Assembly (NCBI RefSeq): GCF_000516985.1
Contig: NW_006917095.1
Span: forward strand, 1,424,677-1,488,676
Source: Pestalotiopsis fici W106-1
Lineage: Eukaryota > Ascomycota > Sordariomycetes > Amphisphaeriales > Sporocadaceae
Direction: 5' to 3'
Length of the DNA stretch: 64,000 nt
The position numbers were made by a program, and so were the translations under genes. The notes below the pieces were generated by a model, which worked only from the letters and a program-made list of their open reading frames with translations, was not told where the DNA came from and searched no databases. Shown here piece after piece: positions 24,954 through 37,000 of this stretch. Each line of letters opens with the position of its first letter. Position 1 is the stretch's first letter.

Positions 24954-25918
24954 AGAGCAGAGATCGTTCGTGACTTGAGGGGAGGATACATCAGCCAATT
25001 TGCTCATGGGGCTCTCGTTGTCGTTGTATTCATTTCATAGGCGAACTTCCCATTGTGGTTATGACGTAAAACTCGACTTCTTATTCAGCGATTCAAAGTC
25101 GTTGCAACAGAACAACAACAGTCACCGTAGTGTGAAATCAAAAACTTTGCAAGTTTCACACTACTTGTAGTATTCAAGCATCAGTTTTGTAGAACTCTGG
25201 TGTATCAACTGGTTTCTTCGACTGCAAATAGCAATTCATGGGTATTCATCAAGGAGATATGAAAGTAAAGGAATAGTAGAAGCATACTGAACAGACACTA
25301 GCCTTAGTCAAATGTGCACATTGTGTCTCCTTTCGACTGCGTGGCCTGTGTAAGCTGATGAAGCACGAGACACTATATAACCAGTCCAATAGGCTGAGCG
25401 ACGCATGAAATGAGTAAGTATTTGTCTTGATTGCAATCGGGTTCAAAAACTCCTCATGGATATACGACGGGGCAATGCGTAAGATGATAGGCTTGGTATC
25501 ATTATTGTAAGCCCCTGTCGATGGGCTGAGATGTGTACATTTATTTGTACAGGCCTAGGAACGCGCTGATTATAGAAGACAGATGGCCATCATGACGATT
25601 TGTCGATGAGGTATGCAGATATGTTTTGATGTCATTTTCACTCCACGTCAGCGTTATGTCCTCTTCTTGGCTTCTCGATACATTTCTTCTTTGTAAACTT
25701 TTGTGGTCATTGACGGCAAATTTTAATATTTCGTTAAATCATTCATGACATGCTAAACAATGCTAATATCGTGAAACAGGGCCACGAAGCCGGGCACCGG
25801 GCAATGCTCTACTGACCCTGCTTTCCTTTGCACCAACTCTTTACTGTTTGGGACTTGTAGGCAAGATTTGACCACATCCAGGAAGTGCTAGATCTCTTGG
25901 ACCAACGAGTAGTTTTTC
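24954..25918. other. Convergent intergenic region
   Basis: Lies between the 3' ends of the FAD oxidoreductase and the aldolase and should contain both polyadenylation regions. It is AT-rich, with no supported frame or RNA gene. Confidence 0.6.
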
Positions 25919-26905
25919 TCAGAGCGACTTCTCAACTTCCATGACCTCTGAGATGGCCTCGGCAATGGACGACACCTTGGCCTTTTCGAGACGCTTGAGC
26001 GGCTGGCGGGGGTGTCCGCCGTAGCCGTAGTAGCTCTGGATGGCCTGCTTGGTGCCGGCAATGGCGGCCTTGGTCAGGGGCCAGTCGCCCTTGGACAGGA
26101 CCTTTTGCAGCTCAATGGCCTCCTGGATCTTGCCCTCCGAGTACAGGTTCCAGACCTTGACGCAGACCTTTGGCATGACGTTGGCGCCGCCGGCAATGAT
26201 GCCGCTGCCGCCCGAGACGAGCGTCTGCACCGTAAAGTCGCACATGCCGCCAAAGGCCATGTACCCGCTGCCCTCCTGGAAGGGGGTCTTGGCGTTGGTG
26301 GCCAGGGCGACGCGCGTCAGCTTGCCCGTGTTGCCGCAGGTGAACTTGGTGCCGACGATGTTGGGGTGCTCGGCGAGGCGGATGAGGAGGTCCGAGTCCA
26401 TGTCGATGCCGGCGACGGCGCCGGGGTAGTTGTACAAGATGAGGGGCAGCGGGCTCGCGTCGGCCACGGCCCGGAAGTAGCTCTCGACGACAGCCTCGTC
26501 CACGTGCGCCCGGAAGTAGCTCGGCGGGAGCAGCAGCACGTAGTCGCCGCCGGCCTTTTCGGCCTCCTTGCACAGCTCAATGGTGCCCTTGACGCTGCCC
26601 TCGGTGGCGCCGACAATAATGGGCGTTTGCGTGAACCCGGCGGCGTCCAGGGCTTCTCTGGTGGCCCGGGTCACGGCCAGCTTCTCCTCGCGGGTGCAGT
26701 GAGCCGCCTCGCCGTTGGATCCCATGGTCACGAGACCGGCCAGACCGGCCTTGGCTAACCTCTCTGCGTGCTTCTTGATGACTGGCACGTCAATCTCTTC
26801 CGTGTCTGGGTCGAAGAATGTCATGGTAGGAGCGTAGATGCCGACCGGCAGAGGTCGGCGTGTTGAGCCGCTACCATTGGCAGCGGTGCCGTTACTGGCA
26901 GTCAT
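25919..26905 (-). CDS. DapA/HOGA-family class I aldolase (dihydrodipicolinate synthase-like)
   Basis: A single uninterrupted exon encodes 328 residues. The family signatures are in order: IYAPTMTFFDPDTEEID at the start of the TIM barrel, TMGSNGEAAH (residues 60-69, the GxxGE phosphate/carboxylate loop), LYNYPG with Tyr158 in the place of the catalytic tyrosine, and VGTKFTCGN with Lys187 as the Schiff-base lysine. The first 20 residues are a Ser/Gly/Asn-rich extension. Fungi make lysine through alpha-aminoadipate, so a true dihydrodipicolinate synthase role is unlikely. A catabolic retro-aldol role is more plausible, such as 4-hydroxy-2-oxoglutarate or a 2-keto-3-deoxy sugar acid (compare fungal LGA1/GaaC). 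The sequence alone does not settle the substrate. GC-rich codon use makes long antisense frames here, which are shadows. It is divergent from the Gfo/Idh gene. Confidence 0.92.
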   Translation of the reverse strand: MTASNGTAANGSGSTRRPLPVGIYAPTMTFFDPDTEEIDVPVIKKHAERLAKAGLAGLVTMGSNGEAAHCTREEKLAVTRATREALDAAGFTQTPIIVGATEGSVKGTIELCKEAEKAGGDYVLLLPPSYFRAHVDEAVVESYFRAVADASPLPLILYNYPGAVAGIDMDSDLLIRLAEHPNIVGTKFTCGNTGKLTRVALATNAKTPFQEGSGYMAFGGMCDFTVQTLVSGGSGIIAGGANVMPKVCVKVWNLYSEGKIQEAIELQKVLSKGDWPLTKAAIAGTKQAIQSYYGYGGHPRQPLKRLEKAKVSSIAEAISEVMEVEKSL

Positions 26906-29598
26906 GATGATATAGAGAGCACGTGTATAAATACTAGACAGGGAATAGGTGGTCGTAGAGGATGATGCACGCCTTGGAAGAGGAGATTTTATTTGGAAGA
27001 TGGGTTATGGAGATGGTGAAATGATCAACCAGGAGTATAAAAGGTCACACAAGAAGACGGGATGTAGAGAGTATTTATGGAAAGTGGCAACGAGGTTGGC
27101 CTCTGGGCGAGGAGAGAGACTCCGTCTTCATCACCTAATCGAGTTTGCTCCTGCGAGTCCGTCCCATGGGTTGAGAAGCGTGGGGAAGACTAGTACGAAA
27201 ATGAGACAAATTTGAATTATACCTCCCAGCAAGTCTGAAGGCTCGCTCCAATCATGGTCCGAAACACGCCGACCACTCGGCTTGCTTCTTCGGAGGGCCT
27301 GCGCACATGATTGAGCTAATATGGAAATACCAATGTAGGAGCAATAGATACAACATTTGAATAGTAGTAAGAATAGGGGCAAGTCCATTTGTCATGTGAT
27401 TATTGACTACCTTGAAAGAAGTCGTGATATTGTACATGGTGGTAAGCAGGGAACGACGATGCGTTCAAAAACCATATTGATGGGGCGTACGTATTGTGTA
27501 GCGAGAAACCAGGAAATAACGCATAGTCGTGTTTAGACCAATGCTCTACTCACCATGACAGGGCTCAGGGATTCCTCGATCTGGGGTTTGTAACACTGCA
27601 GACGTGGCGGAATGGGCGGTCATTCAACAAGCAGGTCTCAGAATCTGCAAATTGAATCGTAAAGAAGGTTTGCAGCACGTTGAAATGTATGTAACATGTC
27701 AGATGCTGACCGCAGACGAAACCACCAGCACTGTCAGCAGTAGACGATACGGCTACTGGCCGTTATTAATTAGGTATCGTCTTGGCAGACTCCGAGAATG
27801 GATCATGCCTTTGGGAATTCAAAAAAGTATTGACCTGATCTTGGTGGTGAATTCCTGAGAGGTGCAGAAGACCACGACGTGCCACGCATGAACGGCACTG
27901 GTGGTTCGAAATGCTTGTTGGGCTTTTCACTCACCGTTTCGCGATAACACTTGCATGCACCAAAGCTTGCCCTAGTTAGACACATGGGCAAGGTTTTTTT
28001 GATATCCTCATGACCGACCATAAATTTACCTACCTGAACAAGTCGTCAATTATGGATATCATCGTGGGGCGCGGCTTGTCGGCATGGGCGCACGTATTTA
28101 ACGTTGGACAAGCACCTTGGGGATCCCAGGAGCATGGTACGGTGGTTGCTGATCAGTGCCCATGGAGTCTTGGACGTTCGGAGAATTAGAATGGCTGCTC
28201 AGGTGCAGACAAAATACTAGCTAACCTGGTACATCCGAGTAGTAATGAGTTCCAAATCGCTAAGAAAACAATAGACGACGTTTCGACATCCAGGTGTTGC
28301 ATGAAGTCTGGGCCCGGAGATCGGTGGTGACGGAAGAATTATTGAAATTATTCCACCAATGACGTGTGAATGAATTGCGTTTTGGATAAGACACTATCGC
28401 CGGCTATAGACGGTAACCTCACCTTACCCGGGTTATGACCAGCCCAATTTAGTGCTGATCGTGTATTTCCAGGTTGTCAACCATGTAGGCGCAAGATGCG
28501 AGTTGTATGGCGTCAATTCACCCAACTCGATAAAGGATTTCATGCTGATCGTGAGCTACATACTGCATGACTCTGTCTATAGAAGCAAACTCAAGTACCT
28601 TGGATATAATGAACAGCAGCACCGGGTGAATTCTATTTGATACACACCTTGACTTGCATATCCTGTCTTGGTATTCGATGAATGCGGGGTAAATACCGGA
28701 GCAAAGCCCGGGCCCAAAAGCTGTCGTTGACCATTGGCGTGGGGGCGGGATCCCGCGGGGTGGAAAACAAAAGCTGGTCTTTCGATCATGGTGGGCCTGT
28801 TGAGACATTGGGGGGTTGATTTCGGCGACTCTTTCTCAGAACTGTGGGTATTCTGCGACTGTACAAGAAAATGCCCTGAAAATGTATCGTCAGTCGTGCC
28901 AAAGCGGAGCGATGTCGGCGACTTGTTCAAGTATATGGGAATCAGAGAGACGATGCTGTCGTCATGTGCTGCGTGTTTCAAGGCATCCAACAGTGCTCTT
29001 GTCCTCGAGAGGGGTCGAGCATTTGTGTACATTAGGGAGAAAGAGGTATACTTTTTTCATCACATTTGGCATTGTCACACCCCAGGCGCAGTCACTTTGC
29101 TACTAGGCTTGCATAATCAAAGATTCACTTTGGGTATGTTGGACGATAAATCTGTCGCTTGGTAACGCAATTCTGAGGCTGTTGGGTGTAGACCCTGGAA
29201 TTGTAGCGTTTCACCGATACAATTATCCCGTCCAGAAATCCTTCATGAAAGCCACTGCTGAAGGCCGGGAAGCTGCAGTAGTTGGCAGGCGAACCCTTGA
29301 AATTGGGTCTACTTTAAACCTGCGCGAATCAGTAGCTACCCCTCATAATTCTTCCGGACCAGAAGAGACGATTTCGTTGCCCAGCCATAGCTTAGAGCTC
29401 CAAGTGGAAGAGCCTGTGTGTATTTACTACACGGTGCGCCTTATAAGACGATATCTCCTGCCTCTCATTTCACGTCCCCGGCCTCTTTTCCACTGTCGTC
29501 ATATTGGTTTTCTTCTACTGTGATCCAATTGACTTTGCCAAAACATTACTGTCGCACCCAAAGAGTTCGGAAAGCAGACCAGATTGAACTCATTCACA
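26906..29598. other. Divergent intergenic region, 2.7 kb
   Basis: Separates the aldolase and Gfo/Idh start codons. A CACGTG E-box-type word lies at 26920-26925, just 5' of the aldolase start, TATAAAAGG at 27036-27044, and TATAAG at 29442-29447. Frames up to 151 codons are present but show no domain. A tRNA-like stretch near 27604 was examined and rejected. Confidence 0.55.
29442..29447 (+). promoter_or_regulatory. Possible TATA element of the Gfo/Idh gene
   Basis: TATAAG lies 152 bases upstream of the start codon at 29599 and is the only TATA-like word in the proximal promoter that I noticed. Inferred from position and sequence only. Confidence 0.3.
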
Positions 29599-30982
29599 AT
29601 GGCGTCGGAAAAGAAGCTCGTCAATGTGTTGATGGCAAGTTTTTTCTTCTTGTCTTTCTCATTATGCCGCAATCTGTATATTATACTGACAATTTCTAGG
29701 TTGGTACGGGAGAGTATACCACCGGCTTCGTGGGAGGTGGCGCGTCTGGATCAGACAAGAAAGTTGGCGTTGTTGGTCTGACGCTGTTCGATTTGCGACG
29801 TAGAGGCAAGGTTGGCAAGCTGAGCATGGTGGGTACCAATGGCACCAAGTTTCCTGCCATCAGTGAGTGACCTGCATCATCTTTGTGTTTTTATTTTCCG
29901 AGCCTAACACGTATCCAGGACAACATCTCGATACCAACATTTCCAAAGTGTACAACAACCTAGACACCTCGTTCGACTCGTTCCCTGCCAATGACGCCAA
30001 AGATCCAGATGCCTACAAGGCCGCTATTGATGCTCTGAGCCCTGGCGATGCCATTACAATCTTCACGCCTGACACCACACACTACCCGATCGCCTTGTAT
30101 GCCATTGAGCGTGGCATTCACGTGCTCATCACCAAGCCCGCAGTCAAGACCCTCGATCACCACCTGGCGCTCATTGAGGCGGCCAGGAAGAAGAATGTCT
30201 TTGTATTCATCGAGCACCACAAGCGATTCGATCCCGCTTATGCCGATGCCAGATTCAAGGCCAAGAAGCTGGGCGACTTCAACTACTTTTACTCCTACAT
30301 GTCGCAACCGAAATCACAGCTAGAGACATTCAAGGCATGGGCCGGTGTGGACTCGGACATTTCCTACTACCTGAACAGCCATCACGTTGATATCAACGAT
30401 TCAATGGTCACCCAGCTGGGATACGAGCCCGTCAAAGTATCTGCTTCTGGTGCCAAGGGTATCGCTACCAGCCTCGGCTGTGATCCCATCACTGAAGACA
30501 CCATCACTGTGCTTGTTACGTGGAAGAAGAAGGACGATCCCTCCAAGATTGCCACCGGTGTCTACACGGCATCGTGGACGGCGCCTCAGAAAGCCGGCGT
30601 CCACAGCAACCAGTACTTTCACTACATGGCCTCTGGTGGAGAGGTGAGAATCAACCAAGCAAAGCGTGGCTACGATGTCGCCGACGATGAGGCTGGACAG
30701 CTGCAGTGGTTCAACCCCTTCTATATGAAGTACGCCCCCGATGAGGAGGGAAACTTCAACGGCCAGACTGGCTATGGCTACATCTCGTTTGAAAAGTTTG
30801 TCGATGCAGTGAATGCCCTCAATGCAGGAACTGTCACACTCGATGAGTTGGATGCACGTGGTCTGCCGACCCTAGCCAACACAATAGCTACAACGGCTAT
30901 TCTCCATGCTGGCCGCATTGCCATTGATGAGGACCGGGAGGTCAAGATTGAGATCAAGGACGGCTCATGGAAGCTCGTCTAG
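29599..30982 (+). CDS. Gfo/Idh/MocA-family NAD(P)-dependent oxidoreductase
   Basis: Three exons, 29599-29634, 29700-29862 and 29919-30982, give 420 residues. Intron 1 (65 bp) has a GC donor (ATG|GCAAGT) with branch CTGAC and acceptor TAG. Only this splice rebuilds the nucleotide-binding strand [15 protein letters not shown]. Intron 2 (56 bp) is GTGAGT...CTAAC...CAG. The Rossmann motif is at 14-21. [11 protein letters not shown] (115-125) and ITKPAVKT with Lys139-Pro140 match the family's nucleotide/active-site loops. [10 protein letters not shown] (165-174) and HHVDIND with His221, His222 and Asp224 are candidates for the catalytic site, preceding the alpha/beta C-terminal domain that begins near SASGAKG. 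Members act on sugars, inositols and related polyols. The substrate is not deducible here. No signal peptide is seen, so it is probably cytosolic. Confidence 0.92.
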
Positions 30983-31418
30983 TGGGGGTCAATGGCGTAC
31001 TAATTTATGAATCTTGTATATACAACTAATTGACTTGTTAGATCATGACCGTGAAGTTGGTATTTTCCCAGCAGTCCGTGGAACGAGAAGGCGACTTATC
31101 CTGTAAAATGCATGTATGGAAATTGACATTGACTCAATACAACTGCTCCTGTGAAGTACAAAAGTCTATATTTCTAGGTTTGAAACACTAATCCACGTTG
31201 AGAATGGGATGCTCAAGTATATCCATGTCTCCATGCGCGTGCACAGACCAGAATTACCGGATTGGGATCATTCCGTCTCACGTTGCGGGGACCCCACGGA
31301 AAGGGGAACTTCTCGAAGCTTATTACTTTCGCGTCTTCTATGACAAGGAAAAGAAACCAGACTTTTTGTGAATCGACCGCGAGACCGCACAGATCATCTG
31401 AATCACGACCCGGACACA
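30983..31418. other. Short intergenic region
   Basis: The 3' flank of the Gfo/Idh gene and the promoter of the EXPERA gene, both on the plus strand. The frame of the next gene is open upstream of its ATG to 31368, but with no earlier ATG in that frame. Confidence 0.6.
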
Positions 31419-32249
31419 ATGGACTCTTTTATCGATAACCTGCCGCCAGACCTGTTTGACCAGACGACGCTGGTTTCGCTCGCGTCAACGGTCGCCATCC
31501 TCGCCGTCGCCTATGCCGGGTCCCGGGTGGCGCTGCCGGCATCGACACCGGCCAGCTACCGCGGCCTCTTCATCTGGCACGCTTTCGACGCCCTGATTCA
31601 CTTTTTTCTCGAGGGCAGCTTCCTTTACCACTGCTTCTTCTCCTGGATGCCGCTCTCGTCGGTCAAGAACCCGCTTGCCCTTGCCCCGACCGCGCACAAC
31701 TTTCTCGGCTACACGAACCGCGCCTATGGCTCCCAGGCTGCTGGCGACAACCCCTTTGCCCAGCTGTGGATGGTATATGCCAAGGCAGACAAGAGATGGG
31801 CTGGCGCTGATCTGGTAGGTTGATTTTACTTTTCCAGTCTTCATGATTGTGGTGCTACAAGACCATAAACAAGTACAGGGACAAGACGGCTAACGCAACT
31901 TGCTTCAAAGTCCATCATTAGTCTCGAGCTCTTGACCGTATTCCTAGCCGGACCGCTGGCATGCCTAATCTGCTACGGCATTGCCAAAAAGGACCCGCGG
32001 ACCAATATCCTCATCATTGTCGTGGCGACCATGGAGCTCTACGGCGGCTTCATCACCTTTTGCCCCGAGTGGCTTGTCCACAACAACAACCTCGACACGA
32101 GCAACTTCATGTACAAGTGGGTGTACCTCGTCTTCTTCAACATGCTCTGGGTCGTCATCCCCGCCTGGGCCGTTTGGGTTGCTGTTGCCGACATTAGCGA
32201 TGCCTTTGCCATCCGGAGCCGGGTTCAGGCTACGCAGAAGCGCAAATAG
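31419..32249 (+). CDS. Emopamil-binding protein (EBP) / EXPERA-domain membrane protein
   Basis: Exons 31419-31814 and 31911-32249 flank a 96-bp intron (GTAGGT donor, branch GCTAACG, acceptor AAG) and encode 244 residues. About five hydrophobic helices are visible, roughly at 17-36, 48-75, 133-157, 163-183 and 199-226. Active-site features of the EBP sterol isomerase family are kept: His61 and Glu65 in ALIHFFLEGSF, LWMVYAKADKRW at 116-127, Glu138 in SLELLT, and Trp212 in FFNMLWVVIP. By family knowledge EBP isomerises the delta8 sterol double bond in the ER. Fungi normally use the unrelated ERG2 for that step, so the role here is open: sterol isomerase, sterol binding or another isomerisation. 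It ends in a basic tail (QATQKRK). Start chosen at ATG 31419 because of its good context (CACAATGG). Confidence 0.88.
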
Positions 32250-34098
32250 TGGGCGGATGAAATCAATGTGAAAGACTTTTGGGTAGACCGATTGGAAAAT
32301 TCGGCTTTTGGGGCTATCCATGATGTATGACTGGACGTACGATGCAAACGAAGTCATGCTTTGGAACGGCCACTAGTGGTTTGGGATCAGGGTCATCTGC
32401 GGGTTTGCCTCTAGCGATGCGCGATTGAGGCGGCGTAATTTGTGTTCTCTTGTTTTGGTGTGACAACTTGCGGAAAAGTCAAATAATCAACTTCAAAGGA
32501 CGGATTGTACCTTGAGTAACGATATCTTTAATCCAATATGCCTTTGGCGGCTCGTGGTCTTGTCTATTGGGCAAGACCAAACTTTTTTGTGTTGGGCCTT
32601 CGGAGGAAGTAATTGAAGAACCTTCGACTCCAGAAGAAGGACAGAATCGATAAACCCCCCACCATTGGCTGAAGAATGAGCAATATTTCCCTGCTCATCA
32701 ACATATTGAAGTTTCCAGTGGCTCAAGAAATCAGAGATATCCCATGGCCGGTGTATCGTAGCTCAGAGACCTGCTGTCCAAGCTTCTCACAAATGGCCAA
32801 GTGAGGCAGTCGGCCCTTGATGTCTAAAACTTCATGTAAGCTCAGACATTTAATTCGCCCAATGAATTCGTCGTGAGTAAGGAGATGCTGTGATACATTG
32901 TCAGATTTGGTTGAGGTGCAAGAAGATATTTTGGCTGCAAAGACCTTATATGGCACAGATGTTTGTATTGTTCTCGCACCCCAACTTCGCTTTTCTCTGG
33001 AAAATGTGTGCGGCTTCTAAGACCCGTGTCTGGGAGATCTGATTCTTTTATTTATGCGTGCTTTGTGGAGTGAAACTGGTCTCACATTGCACGTGCAGTT
33101 CTGTATCAATTATCAAGCTACGTACATTGATGCGAAGGAGCAGTTTCCACAACATGAATTATTGTTACTGCATGTAGATTTGAATATGTCTTGAGAGCTA
33201 CCTATGTGTTAACGGCAAAACAAGTGACTTGAAAAACAAATCCATGAGCCTGTGAATCAAAGGCTGTGATTAATGACAACTGATAAATCAGAGGTTGCTG
33301 TGCTGTGATAGGAAACGCACCACGTACTAATAATACTGGGAAGGCACGCGTAGGGCAGCGGTTTTGCATGCGCCGTTTGGACCCTGAAGAGATAAATGCT
33401 TGGCTAGAACGACCTAAATCACAGGTCACCCGCGGGGTAGTTTAGTGACTGACAAACGCCCCACTATTCCGCTAAATCCAGCACTGTATCTAGATATCTG
33501 ACCGCGAGGCTACGAATTTTTAGCGCGACCGGGGGGTGATGCAGCCGCGCAGCCGTTGAAATTCCCATTCGACTGAGGACGTTGCTTTACTTTGTGAATT
33601 TTGTCGAGAAAATCACCAACTCCTTCGTTTGTTTGTTTATTGCCGACCCTCCACGTCTGCAACCAGACCGACTCCCTACGGTTGCGGAGTGACGCATCTC
33701 TTATCAAGCCAGACCTTCCAAAGCCCAAGCCAGGGTTTTTGCGGCCTCCTGTGTTTCCCAGCACACCCGGGTTTCCTCAACGACCTCGATAACGACGATG
33801 CGACTGGCGCACATCCTGCAGCAGATCACCTAGGAAGAAAGGCTCTGACGTGCCATATGTCAAGTCACACACTCGCATACACCTTACCGAACAATAATTT
33901 CTCGAGCATGTCGGCAGGTACTCAACCTCTGGATTTTTTCGCACCCGTCTGTTCATGCCGATCTCGCTGCGCACGTTGAGGCGATTGCACGTCACTTTCC
34001 CTCGCAATATTCTCTAGGCAGCACCTTCTTAGCTTTAAGAACCACCTCATGCCCCCAGTACCAACTCGCCTTTGAATGCGAAGCGGAGAGGGCTCATC
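32250..34098. other. Intergenic region between EXPERA and SUMO-protease genes
   Basis: It contains a possible broken coding relic on the minus strand (32493-32956) and, at its right end, the promoter and leader of the protease gene. No other coding frame is supported. Confidence 0.5.
32493..32956 (-). pseudogene. Possible broken gene relic in two overlapping frames
   Basis: On the minus strand a 77-codon frame (32956 down to 32723) containing HEVLDIKGRLPHLAICEKLG hands over, within about 30 bases, to a second 77-codon frame (to 32493) containing WDISDFLSHWKLQYVDEQGN. The two differ by a one- or two-base shift. There are no good splice signals at the junction. The amino-acid composition is protein-like, but I do not recognise a family. 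It may be a frameshifted remnant, or chance. Confidence 0.25.
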
Positions 34099-37000
34099 AT
34101 GGGGAGGTTTAAGGTAAGCTCTCTGCTCTCCGAGCGAACCACCCACCCCAGCTTACCATTCATTTTCCAGATGCTTTCCAAACTTGCGAAATCAATCGGC
34201 GCCATCGTTCCTAGTAACACACTCAACAGTCCAGCGTCACGTTCGTCGCTGCCACTAGCACCATACGCCAGGGACGAGACAGATCCGCCATTGAAGAAAC
34301 GTAGGGTAGACGAGGACGGGGACAAGGACGAGGACAAGGACGATGAGGTCGAAACCGACGATCAAAACGAGGACAGCAGATATCCGACTCTTCAGGCCAC
34401 ATTTGCAGTCGACATGGGCCGTGATATGCCTCCCCCGGAGCGCAAGGCTTCTTTCAACAGCACTCACTCTGCGCCGCGTTGGCAACGGGCACCGAGCGTT
34501 CAATCAACGGGCGGAACATCGAATTACAGGCCTCCAAGCACTCACTCTATGGGCAAAAACTCCGTACAGCAAAGTCGCGTGGATGAGTACCGCGCAATGG
34601 AACAGCGGACAATGCTACCAAAGAAAACGAGGCAGCGAAAAAAGAAGCCTGTTAATTCGGCATCAAATCCCGAACAAATTCTTGACAGTGATGAAGAGGA
34701 GGAAGAAGAACCTGCCCTAGTTGTATCCAATGGGATGTCAAATCGAGAGCATGACACACATGGATATTGCGATACCGTTCGTTATAGTCAGCATTTCGCA
34801 AAATCTAGACCGAACGGATCTAATCAAGCTCTCACACCGAACTCCAAAAGGAAAGCATCGGGGCAATTGCCAGGCCCCCCAGTCAAGCTATCCAGAAACT
34901 CAAGTCCGGACCCTTTATCTCAGGGAGTTGGACAAAATCGTCAAGAACGCTCCAGGAAACGGGTCTTGAACTCTCAGAGTGAATCGACTCGAGGAGTAAT
35001 TACAGCCACCAGCTTCCCTTCTAAACGCACACCCCAATATGCAAGACACACCAAAAGTGAACCGGACAACAGTCTCGTCAATCTTTCCAGTCCCGTCAGA
35101 TCGTCATTGAAAAGGGGACTCAAGTTGAAAGTGGCTGTTTCAGGCGCTTACAGCTATTCGCATGAAACGTGTGAGCCGAAATGCCTGCTTCGCACGGAGG
35201 ATGTCAGCACTATTCTTCTCCCAATGCCACTTGAGGGAGGCTCAACCGAAGATTTCCTATCAGAGTATAGTTATCTGCAAGTCAATTTGGCTAAAGTTCA
35301 CTCTATAAAGTATGAAATCGCCAATCATACTGTACTTATTGAGCGGTCTGTCGATGCGACAACTCCAGGTCTTCCCAAGCTCTACTTGGTATTTGACGGG
35401 CCTGGGGACTTGGCGGGCTTCTTAAAATGGGTCACAATGAAGCGGAAAGAAGCTGTATTACTCAAGAGGGAAGAAGTTCCCGGAGACAAGTTGATCAAAA
35501 CAGTCAACCACCTTTTGCAAAGGTCTACAAAACACAAGATGCCGAAAAGCCCCAATGATACCCCCAAAGATGCTCAGGATCATCTTGCAGAGGATATTCA
35601 ACTCATGGCACACAAACGCACGCGTCGGCAGACGCTCGTAAGCCAGAATGACATGCGCAAGTCCGTGTCTCGTTCAACAAAGCAAGCAACAGAGGCTCCA
35701 GAGGTTATCGATGATGAAGATGAAATCACCTCGGTCCCCGAAACTCCCCAGGCTTCGGCATCTCGAACTCGAAGACGATTTGCCGTACTGGCTGAGAGTC
35801 CACCAACGCCCAAGTTGTGGACAAAGGAGAACCCCGAATGGGTAGAGAAAAACTGGCGGAACTCTTTGGTCTTCCCTCCGCAAGGAAAGAACAGAGCCAG
35901 CGTGGACGCAAACGACATTGAAAGGCTCGATGAGGGCGAGTTTCTAAATGATAATCTGATTATCTTTTACCTGCGATACCTTCAGGACAAGCTGGAGAAA
36001 GAAAACCCACAGGTTGCAGAGCGTATCCATTTCCACAACACATTCTTCTATGATAAGCTCAAACCCACGCGTAGCGGTGCCGGCATTAAGTATGACGGGG
36101 TCAAAGGTTGGACAACCAAAGTCGATTTGTTTAAGAAGGATTTCATTGTGGTTCCCATCAACGAGTATCAGCATTGGTATGTGGCAATCATCTACAATCC
36201 ATCCAAGCTCGATCCATCACAGCAAGTTTCGCCCATTGTAGCAAAGCCAGTCGCCTTGGACTTGACGACGCCAGAAAAGCCAGAAAAGCCAGAAACGGAA
36301 GTTTTGACGATAACTGACACCCAGTCAACCAATCCGGAAGCCGATGTAGAGATGCAGGATGGCGCTCATGTTGTTGAAACAGAGTTGCGCAGGATGTCAA
36401 TAGGGAGCGCCAAAGGTAGTGTTGATATCGATGCTGATGCGTCACGACGAGTTACAACCTCGCAACATGAAGACGAGCGAGTCAAAGCTGCCGAGAAAGA
36501 GATATACGATGTTGATGCAGACAGCGAGATCCAGCCAGGAAGCCCGCCTTCAAGCAGTGCACACCGCAAGATGAAGAAGACAGGTCCAGGATCGAAGAAG
36601 CACCATGATCCCAATCAACCAAAGATCATCACATTGGATTCGCTTGGTTCAGCTCACTCGCCTGCATGCACCCATTTGAAGCAGTATCTTATGGCTGAGC
36701 TCAAGGACAAGAAGGGCATCGAAATTTCTGACCCGGGCGCATTGGGCATGACCGCAAAAGGAATTCCGCTTCAAGAGAATCATTGTGACTGCGGCTTGTA
36801 CCTGCTAGGTTATGTTCGCCACTTCCTGGAGAACCCGGACGCGTTTGTGCACGGACTGCTACATTATGATGAACCGACGTGGTCTTTCGTATCTTCAGAT
36901 ATGCGACATGAAATCAGGAACCTGATCTTTATGTTGCAAGCCGAGCAACAAAAGCGAGAGGATGCTGAGCAGGAAGCCAAAAGGCAGAGAAAACGCCAGG

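Noticed and set aside
26012..26758. 248-codon plus-strand frame over the aldolase gene
   Set aside because: A shadow caused by GC-rich third codon positions of the aldolase. Composition is Ala/Gly/Val repetitive with no motif.
27604..27690. tRNA-Leu-like stretch with an anticodon-arm-like hairpin around CAG and a possible 6-bp acceptor pairing
   Set aside because: The loop is 6 or 8 bases instead of 7, the seventh acceptor pair is mismatched, and there is no TTCRANY T-loop. Treated as chance.
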